This document shows, in pieces, positions 1 through 13,400 of a stretch of DNA of 64,000 bases (the stretch's first letter is position 1; every line of letters starts with the position of its first letter). Where the stretch lies: contig VFFE01007186.1 in NCBI GenBank assembly GCA_008921705.1, forward strand, positions 1,303,122 to 1,367,121, written 5' to 3'. Origin of the DNA: Burhinus oedicnemus. Lineage: Eukaryota > Chordata > Aves > Charadriiformes > Burhinidae. The notes below the pieces were generated by a model. It was not told the origin of the DNA. It saw only the letters and a list, made by a program, of their open reading frames with translations, and did not search any database. Made by a program: the position numbers and the translations under genes.

Positions 1-3000
1 TCAGATCTGAATGCAACTGTGAAATCCATTGCTGAATTTGGGGTCTCGTGGGAAGGATTCTAATAATATGCATCCTTTAGGGAGAAAAACCTGAAAAAAA
101 CCTTGAAAAGGCTCTGACAGTCCTGATCTATTATTTGTGTTTTCAAATACAGCTTTGCAGAGGTAAGGCATAGAAACTTCTTTTCTGTGACAGAAACAGA
201 GATTCTGCCTTTCCCTTGATGTATCTAGAGGTCTTTCAGTAAATGAAAGGAAAGTCATCCACTTTTGTATCTAAGTGCTGCAATTCAAAATGAATGTGTT
301 TTTTTTTCCCTCAAACAGGTCATTGATTTGATGAGAAATACAAGTTTGAATCAGTCAAAGTATTAGTCAGCTTTTGCTGAATGTGGCGAATTGCTCTAAG
401 GAGGAAATGCTCATTTTATAATTCAAAATGTGCTTAATAAAATGAAACAAATATTTCTGTCATTCAGAAATAATGTTGTGTAGGAGGAGAGGCGCCCTTG
501 TACTGAAAAACCGTTAGCCTGACAATACTGATTGTAACATGATGCTTAAACTACCACAGCCAAAAATACAGAGTGAATTACTCTCTGAAGGTACCTATTT
601 TTCTTTATGCTCTATAGAGAGAATCTAGGTGACTTAGGGAAGACATCTAACTCTTAGATGTCTCAGAGTGACAGGATAAATACCTGCTTGGCTGTCTAGG
701 CTGTTGCTGAGAATGTACTGAAACTGTTTCTTTAAATATTCATTAATTCTCAAAATGGTTTCCTGTGGGAGATATTAATTTACTTCTTTCTGGACATATA
801 AAATTAATTTGGAAAAGAGTTCAGTGAAAGATATTTTCCAGAGTATACTCTGACCAAAACCAGAAAAGTAAATTTCTTTATCTAGAAACCTGGACATAAA
901 ACGAGAAGGAAGGCAGATTGCGTACAGGCCACCCCAAAATCCAAACTGTCACCTGAGTCTCCAGCCACTGCCTACATGTCCCTTACACAATGAGTCTTGC
1001 TGCTTAATTGCTGTTGCTCAGGTTTCTGAAGAAAGTTATCACTGGCCATGGACCACAGCAAGGGACTTTTAAGCCCAGTAGTAAATTTTGAAAAGGCAGA
1101 TGAAGTTAAAATCAGCCTTGCAAAAAGTAAATGCTTAGGTAACCTAAACTAGGTATGCCACTAGCTCTCCAACTGATGTATGTATGTAGATACAGTGGAT
1201 GAACTCCAACAGCGAGAGAGAGACAGAGAGATAGATTTCCTTATCTACTGTGCAAATATAATAAATTGATAAGCCTTCTCTCAAAAGTCCCAGAGGATGG
1301 TGTGACCTGAGAGAGTTCATTGGGGATTCACCAAAAAAACTAATCATTAAGAATGGTTCTAGTGAAGTAAGGAAGATTGGAAATAGATTTCCGAGGAATC
1401 TGAGATAGTTGTTGAGATGATTTTGCAGTTGTGAAATGCAAAATCAAATTAAAAAAAAAAAAAGTTCTGCATACAGTCTATTTCCATAATGGTATTGATA
1501 GAATGACTTCCTTTTTATGCACACAGTGACCCGTGACAAGTAGCCATGCTTTCTACACCCCAGTGATTATAGCTGCACCATGTAAATATCTGAACACAAG
1601 TAGCGTGTTATTTTATACTAATGCTTTATAAATTGTCTCACATGCGTAGTACTCAGAAAGCTTGTTACCTGCTTGATATAATTTTCTGTAGTGATTCTGA
1701 TATCCAATCTGTAGTGAACACTAAACAAAGTGTAACATTAGTGATTTTGCTTTTTTATGCAAGTTGTGTATTTTTCCCCTTCCTGATGTTCTAAGCTGGA
1801 AAGAGGATTGGATTCTGCAACAATCCAGAGGTAATTTTGTCACATAATTGACTGCTGACTTCTCTATTAACCTGATAAAATGGTTGCCATGTTGAAATGC
1901 AGTTCAAAGGAACCTTTGCAGATTTGATTTTTCTATGAGACACCCACATTTTCTACTTGTTCTACTATATCCACTACTTGTTAAAAGTATAATAAGCTTA
2001 ACCCTGGGTAACAGTCAGGTGGTACAGGCTTAAATAAAACTAATCTCAAAGTTGTTAGCTAGAGGAAGGGAAGTCCCAACTTCAAACCCTGATTAATTCC
2101 AAAATTAAAATAATTGCAGGATGAATTAGAGTAAATGCATCATTCCAAGTCTTTCCTCCACTGCTAGGTTATAGGTTCATGCTCCTTTTTTCATTCCTTC
2201 CTTTCGCCCCCTGCCCCTTTTCTCCTGTAAGAGACTTAAAAAAGTATTCTGGACTGTTATCAGTACATCTTCAGGTGAAAGATGAGAGCAGAAGACATTT
2301 ATTTAGAAGCCTTTCATTTAAGTGTAGTTTTCAAAGTAACAGAATAAATACTAATGTATAATCCAGGTGGGACTTCCTCCATGTTCTTCGATAGCCACTA
2401 GTTGATTCAGCCTCTTGGAACAGATTTCAGGAACTGAAATTTCAGGAACAGGATTCTCAGTGGACAAAGGCATCCTTTCTCAACCTTTGAGGCTCTGTTT
2501 CAAATGCCTAAACTCCAGAGATTAAAGTTGTTAATTCTACAGTTAATTCAATAACTTTGTCCTCATGGTGCATATGAGTGGGGGGTGTATATTCATTTTT
2601 CTGGAGACATTTAGAATATTCCTTAACTGTACAAAGACAGTAGCTACCAGACTGACATGCTCTTGACTATAGAAATAGCTGAAAGGGAGATCTCAGCTTA
2701 GTTCTGAAAACAGTAGAATGCTTTGTGTTTGGGTTATGAAGTCTTACCTATTAAAAGTGTCAGTAAGGTCGTTCACGTATCATACAATACAACTCACATC
2801 CTTTTGCTGTATGTTCAGGTGAAGGTGGATCAAGCACCTTTTTGTGCCACAAGTGGCTGAAATGCTCCGTTCTGCTACAAGTCTTCTCATACTCTGAATA
2901 AAGATCTTGGGAATCTAATGCATGCACCAGGACCTAGTCTCAGATTCAGCAGTACATCAGTTAGTCACATTAGAACCATAAATTGGCCTTTGGTTGTTTA

Positions 3001-4679
3001 CAAATGAATGGCTATTTCCAAAAAGAAAGGCAGAATCCCCATAATTAAAAGTGTATGGTTGTCTTGGATAATACAAAATGTGACAAAATGTACCACAAGC
3101 CTTGCATTTTTATCTTATGAAACTTTTAAATAACTGAGTTCTTCACAATGCTGGAAAACTATTTTTTTTAATGCAAGTAATAATTTAAAATGTTTAAATT
3201 GTATTTCTAAAAGATTTTAACCTTTCTTAGTGTATATGTATATTTTACTGCCTGAAGTAACTCCTGTTACATTTAACTAACCTAACTAACAAAACAGGAT
3301 ACTGTATGGTCTTATAACTGCAGCAGCTTAACACACCATGGAAGTGCATAGAGTGCCGTAGTGCAAATGGAGGGCTACCATTATCTTACAATCGCTGATA
3401 AATTAGAAGATTTAGGAAAAAAGTACGAAAGCACAAGAAAAAAGTCTATAGAAAGTTCTCTAAGGATTTTTTTTCTTTTAAGAGAAAAAAACATGTTTTC
3501 TTGTCTGTCCTCCCATCTTTCCCCCATCTTCTTCTCCCAAAAAGAATGTTACCTTTTTGCCAGTAACCATTTAAAAACTTTACTGACAAAGAGAAACTGA
3601 ATTTTGCTGTTCCTTGACATTTTCTTTGGTTAGTTGAGGCAGGTCCCTCAAAGAACATTGTCTTCTTCAAATGGCATTGTTAGGGGCATATTTCTACCTT
3701 GCTAAAAATTCCACTTGATGGCAAAAGATCTAAAAGTTGGGTACTGCAATGATGAACTTGCAGAGTATATTGCAATGCATTCCGCGGTGATATTGCCATG
3801 TTTCCTATGGATAATGTGGTTCTGTGTACACCAGCTTACTTTGTACTGAAGAGACAATTTGAATACTGTTTATAAATTCAGGGCTATTCTCAAGAAATTT
3901 CTGAAGGTCTCAAGGCTGAAGCATGGCTTCAGTCAAGGACTTAAGCATTTGGTAATTTTAATTTTTAGATGCTGGGTTTATAGAGTGAGATCTAGGACCT
4001 TCTGAATACTCAGGCACTAGAGCCACATTTTCAACAGGGGAAGGTGAGGGGTGACGCTCATCCTGGCTGAGGAACCTGATCTAGCCAGAACAGAGGTTCC
4101 AGCAGTTGAAGCAAACTTTTTCTTGGGGGGGAAAAAAAATCAGCGCCACTCCCCCCCTCCCCCTGCCCCCATAATGAAAACACTTCAAAACTAAATTGGG
4201 ATTTTGTAGCTCTTTTCCAATTCAGCAAACTGTATAAAGTGTGAGTGTAAAGTCAACATTTCTAATAACTGAATGCAATTCTTTTAACTGTTGCTGCAAC
4301 CCTTGTGACACTAATTCTTGTTAGCCTGTTCTTGTCAGTACATTATTGAATCAGGTTGCAATGTGAAATAGCCAGGGCTGAAAACGAGCCCCAGGCACAC
4401 ACCTAACAGGCTGGCTGCTGTAGACCAGGTACAATTTATTTTGAAGGTCATGGTTACTGTCTGTCAGTAGGGAAAAAGAGCATGCAGTATACTCATTTGC
4501 TAGAACTTCTGCACCTCCCAACACTAAATAAGGCACTTAATTTTAAATTTTTACTAACACAGAAGGAGAAGGAATCCCCAAGATTTCTTTTTTTTGTTTT
4601 GTTAGAGGAAGATAATTTATTTTTCACTGATATCTTCTACTTTTTGGAGAAATGGATATTGGAAACAAAAATGTAACAT
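1..4679. other. Unique AT-rich DNA, no gene seen
   Basis: No convincing exon, RNA gene or classifiable repeat was recognised here. Open frames of 60-85 codons occur on both strands, but none has a recognisable domain or a convincing start context. Small features are a GA/TA-rich low-complexity stretch at about 1190-1235 and a G-run/C-run pair at 4125-4170 (listed separately). It is probably intergenic or deep intronic. Confidence 0.5.
4125..4170. repeat. G-tract then C-rich tract (hairpin or quadruplex-prone)
   Basis: Seven G (4125-4131) are followed by an A-run and then a C-rich block (4151-4170) with runs of seven, five and five C. The G and C arms could pair as a hairpin, and the minus strand could form a G-quadruplex. 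No function is implied. Confidence 0.55.
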
Positions 4680-5480
4680 CATCAGATAATGACATAAAAA
4701 TAATATAGTAATGTACTTAAGTAAATTATATTTTAATTTCTGTAAATAATTATAAAATGAATTGTTTTAAAATGTTATTCGTCATATAAATTATTATATA
4801 TTTTCCTTGTGAGATTTCACTGAACAGTGAGGGCTTTATGACTTGCATGAAGAGTATTTTTCATAGTTCATTATTAGCGAGTTTCTACCATGTATTACTT
4901 TCATCTTTTCATTACAATTTTATTATGATCAGTCAATTATGAACTGTAAACTATTTATGCCTGAAAATATACAGATAATGAAGCAGTTATTTTATTAATG
5001 GTGTCCATATGGTTGACGAAATATGATAAAATATGTAATTAGAAGAACGATACCTTACAGTTTCCAAGATTTTTGCAAAACAAAATCATACTTTTTGAAA
5101 CAGGTTCCCCAGAAATAAACAAACTTACAAGATGTTAGATGGTTCAGGCGCATTGTTTTACGTTATCTTTTTTAAAAATCGTTCATATTTCATTCTCAGA
5201 AATAGCCTTTTCAGTAATTAGTTACCTTTATTGTCTCCATTTTCATTTAAATGCTCAATGATCAGAATAATTAGAATTAATCTGGCATTGTCATATTATG
5301 TTAATGACAATTCTGCCACTTATGACTCGCATCCTGCAGGCAAAATTTCATCAGGGAAATATGACTTGTCCACTTTATCACTTTAACCAAAGACTTTAAA
5401 TGGCTACAAAACAGTAGGAACTGGCATATTCCCAATAAAATTTATTCAATTTCTGATGAATATTGTTTCTGAAGTACTGA
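4680..5480. other. Extremely AT-rich block, candidate conserved non-coding DNA
   Basis: This block is noticeably more AT-rich than its flanks, has no long simple repeat, and is dense in TAAT/ATTA homeodomain-type cores, for example around 5260-5310. That composition resembles conserved non-coding elements in vertebrate gene deserts. It is an inference from composition; no alignment was possible. Confidence 0.25.
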
Positions 5481-8400
5481 TATCTTTGTGTTTCAATTCA
5501 GTTTTTGAGTTCTTTCACAATACCTATAAAGACTGATTTTGACCAGTTCATTTTGTTCATATAAATTTGTGGACCACATCTATGCCTTAATTCTATTTAT
5601 GTAACTGCGCCTAAATCAGTTCAAGCACTATTTACCTGAAAGCGTAAGGTGACCATTATTTCCTGTATTTTTAAGCGCTAATGGTAAAAGAAGTTGAAGC
5701 ATATTTTTACGAGGGAAGTATCTTGGTCAACTAGAGGAAAATGGCATTGTCTCTTTAGATCCTCAGCACATCTACTGTTCATGTAACTCGTGCTCAGGAA
5801 CCAGGATGTACTCATTGCCTTAAGGCAGATACAACAGCTGTTCTTGAGAAACATATATTGCTTCTCTGGAGGTCAGAAATCTCAGCAAAACAAAACCCCT
5901 TTCATCCATTTATGCTGACTGTCCTTATTAGCAGCATAGTGATACTATAGACACTAAAGAGATTTTACTCTGAGTTTAGCTTTGGTTGGAGATGATTCGA
6001 TAAATCACAGTGAGCTCTCTCTGATTCTTGTCCCTGCAGTTTGCATTCATTAGGGTTATCTTGATCTTACCTCTTCAACTTTTGTGATTTCTTCTTTTGG
6101 CTTTTTTCAGAGCCATCCATACTTACGCTAAGATTAACTTTTTCCAGGAAGCAGGAGAAAAATCCACAAGTGATTCAAAACTATTTCTGTTTTGGAAATC
6201 CTGGATAGAAACTCATGTGCTTGTCACAGAGTGTGCCATAAATACAATGTGTTTGGAGCACGCTAGGCTTGCTGCCTGTGTGCAGACCAACTGTATCGCA
6301 TATGCACAGTGTACTGATGTTTCCCAGAGCAGCAGACTCACTATGCCTATGCTGCAAAGTTAATCTGTACGTGCACAGTGAACATGTCTGGAAATTTTGG
6401 ACATCCCAGCTGGGGGCACAAACTTCTCCAGTTCCCAGACAGAGAAAATTTCTCGGCAGAAAAGGGAGGACAAGTCTGAGGAAATCCAGATGTATTCTGG
6501 CTCTAGTTAAGTTTGAAATGAAAACATAAATACCCCAAAGAGGGTCAGTGTTTAGCTACTTTTTCCTTCTTTGGGAGGAGAGAGAAAACTCACTATATTT
6601 AAAAAATGTTACAGTAAATTCTCTTCACCAGATAGTTTCCTTTTTTTCTTACAAAAATTTTGAGTCCTCTTATACTTTTCTGTCCCTGCTGTTTCCCAGT
6701 GACACTGTTGTCTCATCCTATGCCTTTTTAGAGTCTCTATCAAGTGTCTTTGTCATAGGCTTTTTGAAATTATTTACTTATTCTTATTTACCTATTATTT
6801 AAATGACGTGTTCAAAAAATTCTATTTTGCACTCATTTGCTTAAAAGTTTTTCTCATTTTTTATTCTATTTCTTTCAGGTAAGTGGAAGTGAGGATTTTA
6901 CATGATTTCAGAATGATTAATTAATCCAGCCTGTCTTTAAGGATATTGCAACAGTTGATCTGTCATAGTTTGAACTCGCTGATACATTTGAAGAAACTGT
7001 CATTAACTTCAGAGGACTTAATTTGGGGTTTCTAACTCATGCCACTACATCATGTGTCATACTTGTCTATTCTCCTCTACCCTCTCCCCAGCAATGTGTG
7101 GTATGGTTTAACAACAAAACAACAAAATCTCAGATTCCATTCTCCCTTAAGAGAACTAAAGGAGCAAATCTGGATTTTACATTTTTTTTTCTTATGGAAG
7201 GGTGACAAGTAAGAATATTGGGACTAAGTGCTGTTTGACAGTTATACAAACAGTCGTAACCTTATGACACTCTTGAGAATTGTTTGACAATTACAAGGTT
7301 ATGCTATTTCTCACCTTGACCATTAAGTTTGCCACTTTGCAGTTTGCTGAATCTATTCAAAACCAGAAATACTTCCCAATTCTGAAGTTTACTGTCTATC
7401 TGACAATCTACTGCTTTTCATTAGGGTTATACGAACTTACTCCCAGTTCATTTTTTTGAAGTACTGGGGTTATTTGTAAAAAGGATGAGGTCATATTGAT
7501 TTTGCACTTGATCCAAAATTCAGTAATTTTTGAACTCTGAGGTCTTTTTCCTCCAAAATTGTTACAAGACGAGGTTTTAAAATCTGTTCCAATGTCTTGT
7601 GTTTCTCTCCATCCACAGATAATTTTCAGTCATTAACAGATGGAAAATGTTGTTGGCCAATTAAATGATATCTGTCAATAGGCAAATCTTTATAGAGATC
7701 ATATTGTACTTAAATCAGCACGTTTCAGTTTCAAGTAAATTGTTCACCTTTCTCTCTGCTCCTGCAGAGCTCCTGAAAGAATAGCATAGAAAAGGGATAA
7801 GCTCTCTTTTTCTGGTGCGCATTCTCTTAGCTTTGTTGCCAGTCCGTGTATTGGCTTTTGGAGATCACTTTGCCCCATTCTGTTTAGTGAAGGAACCTAG
7901 CATTGCTGCTTCTGATTTCTTTGCAGTTACATTTCTGTCAGGTTAGACAGTGAAGAATCATCATGACAGGCTTGAGAAACTGTAAAACACCTTGTACATA
8001 TTAAAATCCTCTAAAACCTACAGGAACACATAGAAAAAACTCTCTTTTTGCATATATCCAGAAAAGAAGAGACATGTTTCCCCACACCTGATGAAGGTGC
8101 TAAAATGTACCTTCCATCTTCTATCTTATCCTCATGCTAAAGCAGGTTCAATAGCCTTTTCCATCCACTCTTTTAATTAGTTAAGTGACTAATTCGGATT
8201 ATCTAGTAACTCTGTGGGGGAGGTAATTTAATATTCTTTAATGTATTTTGTATGTATGAAAAAGAATCATATTTTTAAATGCAACCAGAATCAGTCAACA
8301 GACATATATACATATTTTCTTGGTAAATTTGCATTATTCCTCTAGCTATAATGTCTCTTGCCATCATAAAATGCTTTCATATTCCCAACTTTGGACATTT

Positions 8401-8630
8401 TGATTCCAAGAAGGGTTTTTCATTATTTAAATATCCATTTAATATTGTTTTTAACTTTTCTGTCTTTACATCTGCAATACTCTAACTTCTGTAACTACTT
8501 ATACAGATTTGCCGGTGTGGTGATATAAAAACATTTGTGTTAGAAAATATAAGACATATCAACTGAAGTCTCTCTTGCATAAATTGCTTAACTGAGTCTA
8601 TATCTTTCTATTCATATATAATATATCTAA
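5481..8630. other. Unique DNA, no gene supported
   Basis: A pyrimidine tract ending in CAG (about 6080-6110) precedes two overlapping open frames (6097-6529). The encoded peptides match no family I know, and there is no convincing donor or start. No repeat was recognised. The 6180-6480 part is slightly richer in GC than its flanks. Confidence 0.4.
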
Positions 8631-8810
8631 AGTCTACAGGGACACCTTAGTACATATTATGCAGATGACTCTGTTATTTATGGAATGGGATCACTTATTC
8701 CCCAGGAGGTTGTAAAACTGCAATCTCACTTTGACAAGATACAAATTGGTTTAGAGAAAACAAATTATTCTGAAGTCTTTAGAAACCAAAGTGATGTTGT
8801 TGGAGCATAG
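8631..8810 (+). pseudogene. LINE reverse transcriptase fragment with YADD motif (non-CR1 type)
   Basis: A 59-codon open frame runs from just after a TAA (8628-8630) to TAG (8808-8810). Residues 10-18 read YADDSVIYG (YADD codons at 8658-8669), the palm-domain motif C of LINE reverse transcriptases, whose two Asp bind catalytic metal. About 15 residues later comes LQSHFDKIQIGL, which resembles the amphipathic helix (LQ..F...Q..L) that follows motif C in L2-like and similar LINEs. The CR1 copies in this window have FADD instead, so this belongs to another lineage or a far older one. No start codon or motif A/B was found beside it. It is a decayed fragment, not a gene. A chance YADD match is possible, but the downstream helix makes that less likely. 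Confidence 0.55.
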
Positions 8811-9808
8811 TAACGTGGTAACTAAATCTAGGACATGATGATTTAATCATTCAAGACCAGAAAAACTTGTTATGAATAATGCTTGCTGACTTCAAGTCAC
8901 CACCTTTTTGATTTTGTCCATGAACAGATTTAACCTCTGGACAGGAAAGTCCACCAGCTACCAGAAGAGGAATTGATACGTTTCATTTGGTCTCATTTAA
9001 ACTTTGTGTTAAGAATGATAATCCTGCAGCAATTAATGATCTTCTGTAATGAAGAAAGAAGGACTAGCATGGATGAGGGTAAAGAAAGAGCCAACAATGT
9101 ATTGCAGAGAATAAACAGAAACTTTAAAAGAATTATTTGATGTGTACGTGTCAAATGATAAACTGGGATGATGCGTGTTAAGCAACACTAATTAATCCAT
9201 ATAGTAACACTGATTTTTTTTCTCTTTTCTCTTATTGCTTGAAAACTATGTAACAACTATCACTGCGCAGAGCTATGAAATTTTGGTGAATATATGTCAA
9301 AGTTTTAAAAGAAGTCTTGACTGACTTTGCATTTCTCATGAAAGAGACAGTGAGTAAAGAAGGACATTTAAGAAAGTATCCCATGAAATATGTACTTTCT
9401 TCTCTAAAAATGCCAGACTGTGACAACTGAGCAAGTTGGGTTAGTGACGTGGAGAGGATCTACACCATACATTTCCTCAAATATATATATATATATATTT
9501 AACTAGTTTTTCTTATTGTAAGCTAATGTGGATTTAGGGTGTCTCTTGCTAATAAATTGCTTGTAATATTCTCTATCGCACTAAAGAATTATGAAGTTTG
9601 GGTTTTGCTTTTCTTTCACACATTTCAAGATATCTACTCCATGCTATCTTCTGTCCCAAAAGATTCTACTTTCTTTCCCTTATTTCTCCTTCAGCCATCT
9701 GGCATGTCCTGTATTCCAATTTACCAATATTTGACAACTCAAAACACAGGCTTCCATTTGGCAGAATTAAATCCTGTGTGAAGTAACCTGTATGATGATG
9801 TAATAATT
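8811..9808. other. Unique DNA with an AT dinucleotide repeat
   Basis: Apart from the (AT)9 tract at 9481-9498, nothing recognisable was seen. Decayed LINE sequence may continue past 8810, but no motif supports it. Confidence 0.4.
9481..9498. repeat. (AT)9 microsatellite
   Basis: Nine perfect AT units. Confidence 0.9.
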
Positions 9809-10468
9809 CAGGTTGGATGATGCAGGTTGGAAGGGACTTCAGAAGTATCTAGTCCAACCTCCTACTCAAAGCAGGGTCAACTATGGAATCAGACCAGCTT
9901 TCGCAAGGTATTTTCCAGCTGGGTCTTGAAAAGTTGTTTAGAAGGATGGAGCCTGACCAGCCTCTATAGGCAACTTGTTCCCGATTCTTTATCATCCTCC
10001 TTTTTCCTTGTAAGCAATAGAAACTTCTCTTGTTTCAACTTATTCTCATTTTCTCTTCTCTCACCATGTATCTCTGTGAAGCATCTGGCTCTGGCTCTTG
10101 ATGACCTTCCTGTATGCAACACAGTGGCTGTGAGGTGTCCCAAAGACTTCTTTGCCATAGGCTGGACAAGCTCTGTTCCCTCAGCCTCTTGTCATGGAGC
10201 TACCAGTCACTTCAGCCCCAAACTTAGTGGCCTCTGCTGGACTCACTGAAGTTTGTCCTGTCCTTGCAAAACTGGATGGACACAGTGCTCTGGATGTGAT
10301 CTATCACTGCCTTCAAACTACAGGACAGGGCTCACTACTGGCTTATGTCCAGCTTTGCAGTCTGGCAAGGCCACCAGCATCTTCCCCCAGAGCAGCGCCT
10401 CAGTCTGTCCATCCCAGTCTGTAATATTGCAAGAGGTTATTCCTTCTCGGGTGCTGACTTCACATTTG
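9809..10468 (-). mobile_element. CR1 LINE, old 5'-truncated copy
   Basis: Read on the minus strand, this is the 3' part of a CR1 element. The plus strand begins with the complement of the CR1 3' end (GGTTGGAAGGGACTT, then AGTCCAACC). It continues through complements of recognisable ORF2 C-terminal segments, such as the interval at about 10180-10260 and the GGCTTATGTCCAGC stretch near 10340. The terminal octamer repeats are eroded and the frame is broken many times, so the copy is old. A 140-codon frame on the opposite strand (9827-10249) is antisense read-through and not a gene. Homology ends near 10468. Confidence 0.85.
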
Positions 10469-13400
10469 TAAGAAATGTATGAGAGTTTAACAATTTTGAA
10501 AATGTCATGCAATTTTAGGAATACTGTGGCAGCAATACTGAAGACTCAGAATTTCTTGCCCCCTATCCACCCTGTGTTGATGCAAAGCCATCAAGAAATA
10601 ATAAAATCCACTGTCCTTCCTGCCATTTAAAGTTCTTAATGAATTTATTGAGGTACTAAATCCAGTAATAAGACCATAGTAGAGCTCATTCTTTTATGTC
10701 CTGATTTTCTCCCAATCCCTTTGTTTTGCAGCTCAAAAATTCACACTTTTACCCCTTCCAAAATGTCCATAAAGTTTTCAGCCATAGAGGAATAAGATAA
10801 AAAGGTCTCTAATTAATGTTCCTTTAAAGGTAACATTTGTATATGCAAATTTGGCAGATTTTTTAAACTTTTTTGACTTCTGTAGCTACAGAGATTATTC
10901 ATACATGGGATCATACAGAGTTCATTCATCCAAACAAGAAAACTGAATATCAATCAGGAGATTTTTTTTTATTTAGTAACAGTTAAATTCTTCATTACAA
11001 TCTTGTAAATACAGAAATTATATCCACTGAACTTTGTATACCACTACACCACCCAACAGTTTTCTATAATATCTCCTGTAGGTATGGTTCAATATGATAA
11101 AAGTCAGTTTTCAGTACTTGGTCAGAGTGCAGTGTGTCAGGCAACATTATGAAACTAAAATCATTGTAACATTAAAAACAAATATTCTCCCTTTGTCTAC
11201 AAAAGTCATTTAGGTATTGATGGATCCCAGGTGCTGTATTTCCCATCACATTAAGTTAAGATGCATTGAGTTGAAAGTTTATGGCTAGAATTTAAGCAAT
11301 TTGTTTTGACCAGTTAAGTAACCACTATCATTTTTTGGCTTCATTTCAGTGACAATGATGTATAAATACAGAGTTGAAACTTGTGTTTTGTTAGCAGATC
11401 AGTCAAGCTAGTTAGTTTTAAAAGACCAGTGTTTAACAAGCTTCCCAAACTATCATTTAAAAAAATTCAAAGAAGAGCTTACAACCTTTAAAATCTCTTT
11501 TGCTTTGTGTCTATCTGTCTTATAAGGTTCAAGGAAAGCAAGCCTTTGTCATGTTACCTCAAAGACAAGAAAACTCGGGAGAAGAAAACAGGCATTCTTG
11601 TGGTACATTTTACTTTGTCTATTTAATAACAGATATACTGACTATAGCCCCCTTCCAGAAAGAGGATGCAGTAGGAAGGAAATGTGATTTATTTGAACCA
11701 TCTGTGTCTCATACACAGCAAGATTAGGAGAATTAAAAAGGAAGCCCAAAGTTACTCAGAAGACAACCATGTCCTAATAGTCTGTTCAGTGGTTTCCTTG
11801 AAGCTATCTAAGGGGCATCACTGTAGTCCAGCAGGGATGAACGTCTGTATAGTTGCAGACTGTGAGTTGAGCCAACTGAAACTCAAGGTCAGATAATATT
11901 ATAAATATATGCTGGAATTATTGTTGGCTGTATGGAAGCAGCTGATTATGATAGGGATAGGACATTTTGAGAATCTATAGCACAGCGTGGGTTCTTGCTA
12001 CAATTTCTTATCTGAGCATAAGCTAAGGAAACAAGGCATCTGGAAACTGAAAGAATGAAAGCAGTTAGCTAGAAGAAACCACTGGGTTTCTCTTTGCTGA
12101 TAAGAGACAAGCATTTGGAGTTTTACTAAAAAATATGTATTTTTCTTTGCATGCTTTAAAGAAATTCAGGAGAGATGTGATACATTTTAGGCCATGTAAC
12201 CAGTTAAATAAGTTTTGAAAGATCAAAGGTTAAAGTGTGGTCTTAGATACGTGCACTGAAATAAAGAACTATGAACACTGCCAAACTATATTACAAAGCC
12301 TAAATTACTGTCCAAAGTTTAATTTCACCAAGTTAGGTGGTAATAATACTGCATTCCTGAATATCTGGTTGGGGAGGAAGGAGAAGAGGGGGGAAAAAAA
12401 AAAAGTTTTTGTTTTTGTTTTAAGTTATTTCAGTAGACAGTAGAAATACTTCACATTATTACAATTAGTAATACATTTTATTTTTAGTAAACATCTCTGT
12501 GCTGTTTTTGTAATGCTGGTCAGAATATATTGCTAATGTCCCTGTTTTGGTGATACATTCTGAAGCCTGTAACAACCATTTCTTAGAAAGCCCTTTAAGA
12601 GTAGAATTTTATTCTTTTTTTAACTGACTTTAAATGACTAAAAAGTAAAATAGCTTAAAAAGTAGAATAGCTTCATTATCCCATGGTTAACAGCAATCCT
12701 ATCAGGCTGTTAAAAGAAAAAAAATATCTGTTTATGGACATATAAGCACATTCACAATAAAACTTGTTCCAATAGTAGAATTTGAATTATGACTAATGCC
12801 AGGACTTGACCTGAGTCTGGGGTCTGCTCTCAAGTAAGGGCCACCTCTTTGTAAAAGAAAATATTGTCTAGACCACAAGTGGTGGAAAATTCTTCAGTTT
12901 TCCAGTTAACTATGTCTAGAAGAAATAATCCCTGACAACTACTTAAAGTTCTTGGCATTGGTAGACAAAGTAATTTATATTTCATTAAAGTCTTCCATGT
13001 TGCTTAGTGAAATAAAGTTTGCCAATATTTTATTTAGTTGAAATACTCTTTTGGGATGCAGACTTTCCCTGTTTGCTTGTGTCACATATAACGTCTGAGG
13101 AATAAGCAAACAGTATACTGTGAAGCCTGTTGTTTCAGGGTTGAAAATAGCCTTATATATGTACACCCCCCCAAAAAAACCCCAAACCAACAACAAAAAA
13201 AGCCCAACCAAAAAACAGCAAAAAGAATGTGTGAAGAAGAGAGATCAGAAAAAAGTCAATCCAGTGGACAAAATGGTGCCAGGGTTGACAGAAATTCAGA
13301 GAAGGGCTGTTCTTATTTAATACTAAGATAAGCAAGACATCAGAAATGCCTCCCTGAAGAAACAAGTCAGTGTATTTAATTGGTTTTTATATGAAGTGCT

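Noticed and set aside
6080..6529. Pyrimidine tract plus CAG before two open frames, considered as a splice acceptor and exon
   Set aside because: The peptides resemble no known family, no donor or CpG enrichment was seen, and the frames overlap each other.
9827..10249. A 140-codon plus-strand open frame
   Set aside because: It is antisense to a degraded minus-strand CR1 3' fragment. The peptide is Ser-rich noise without a domain.
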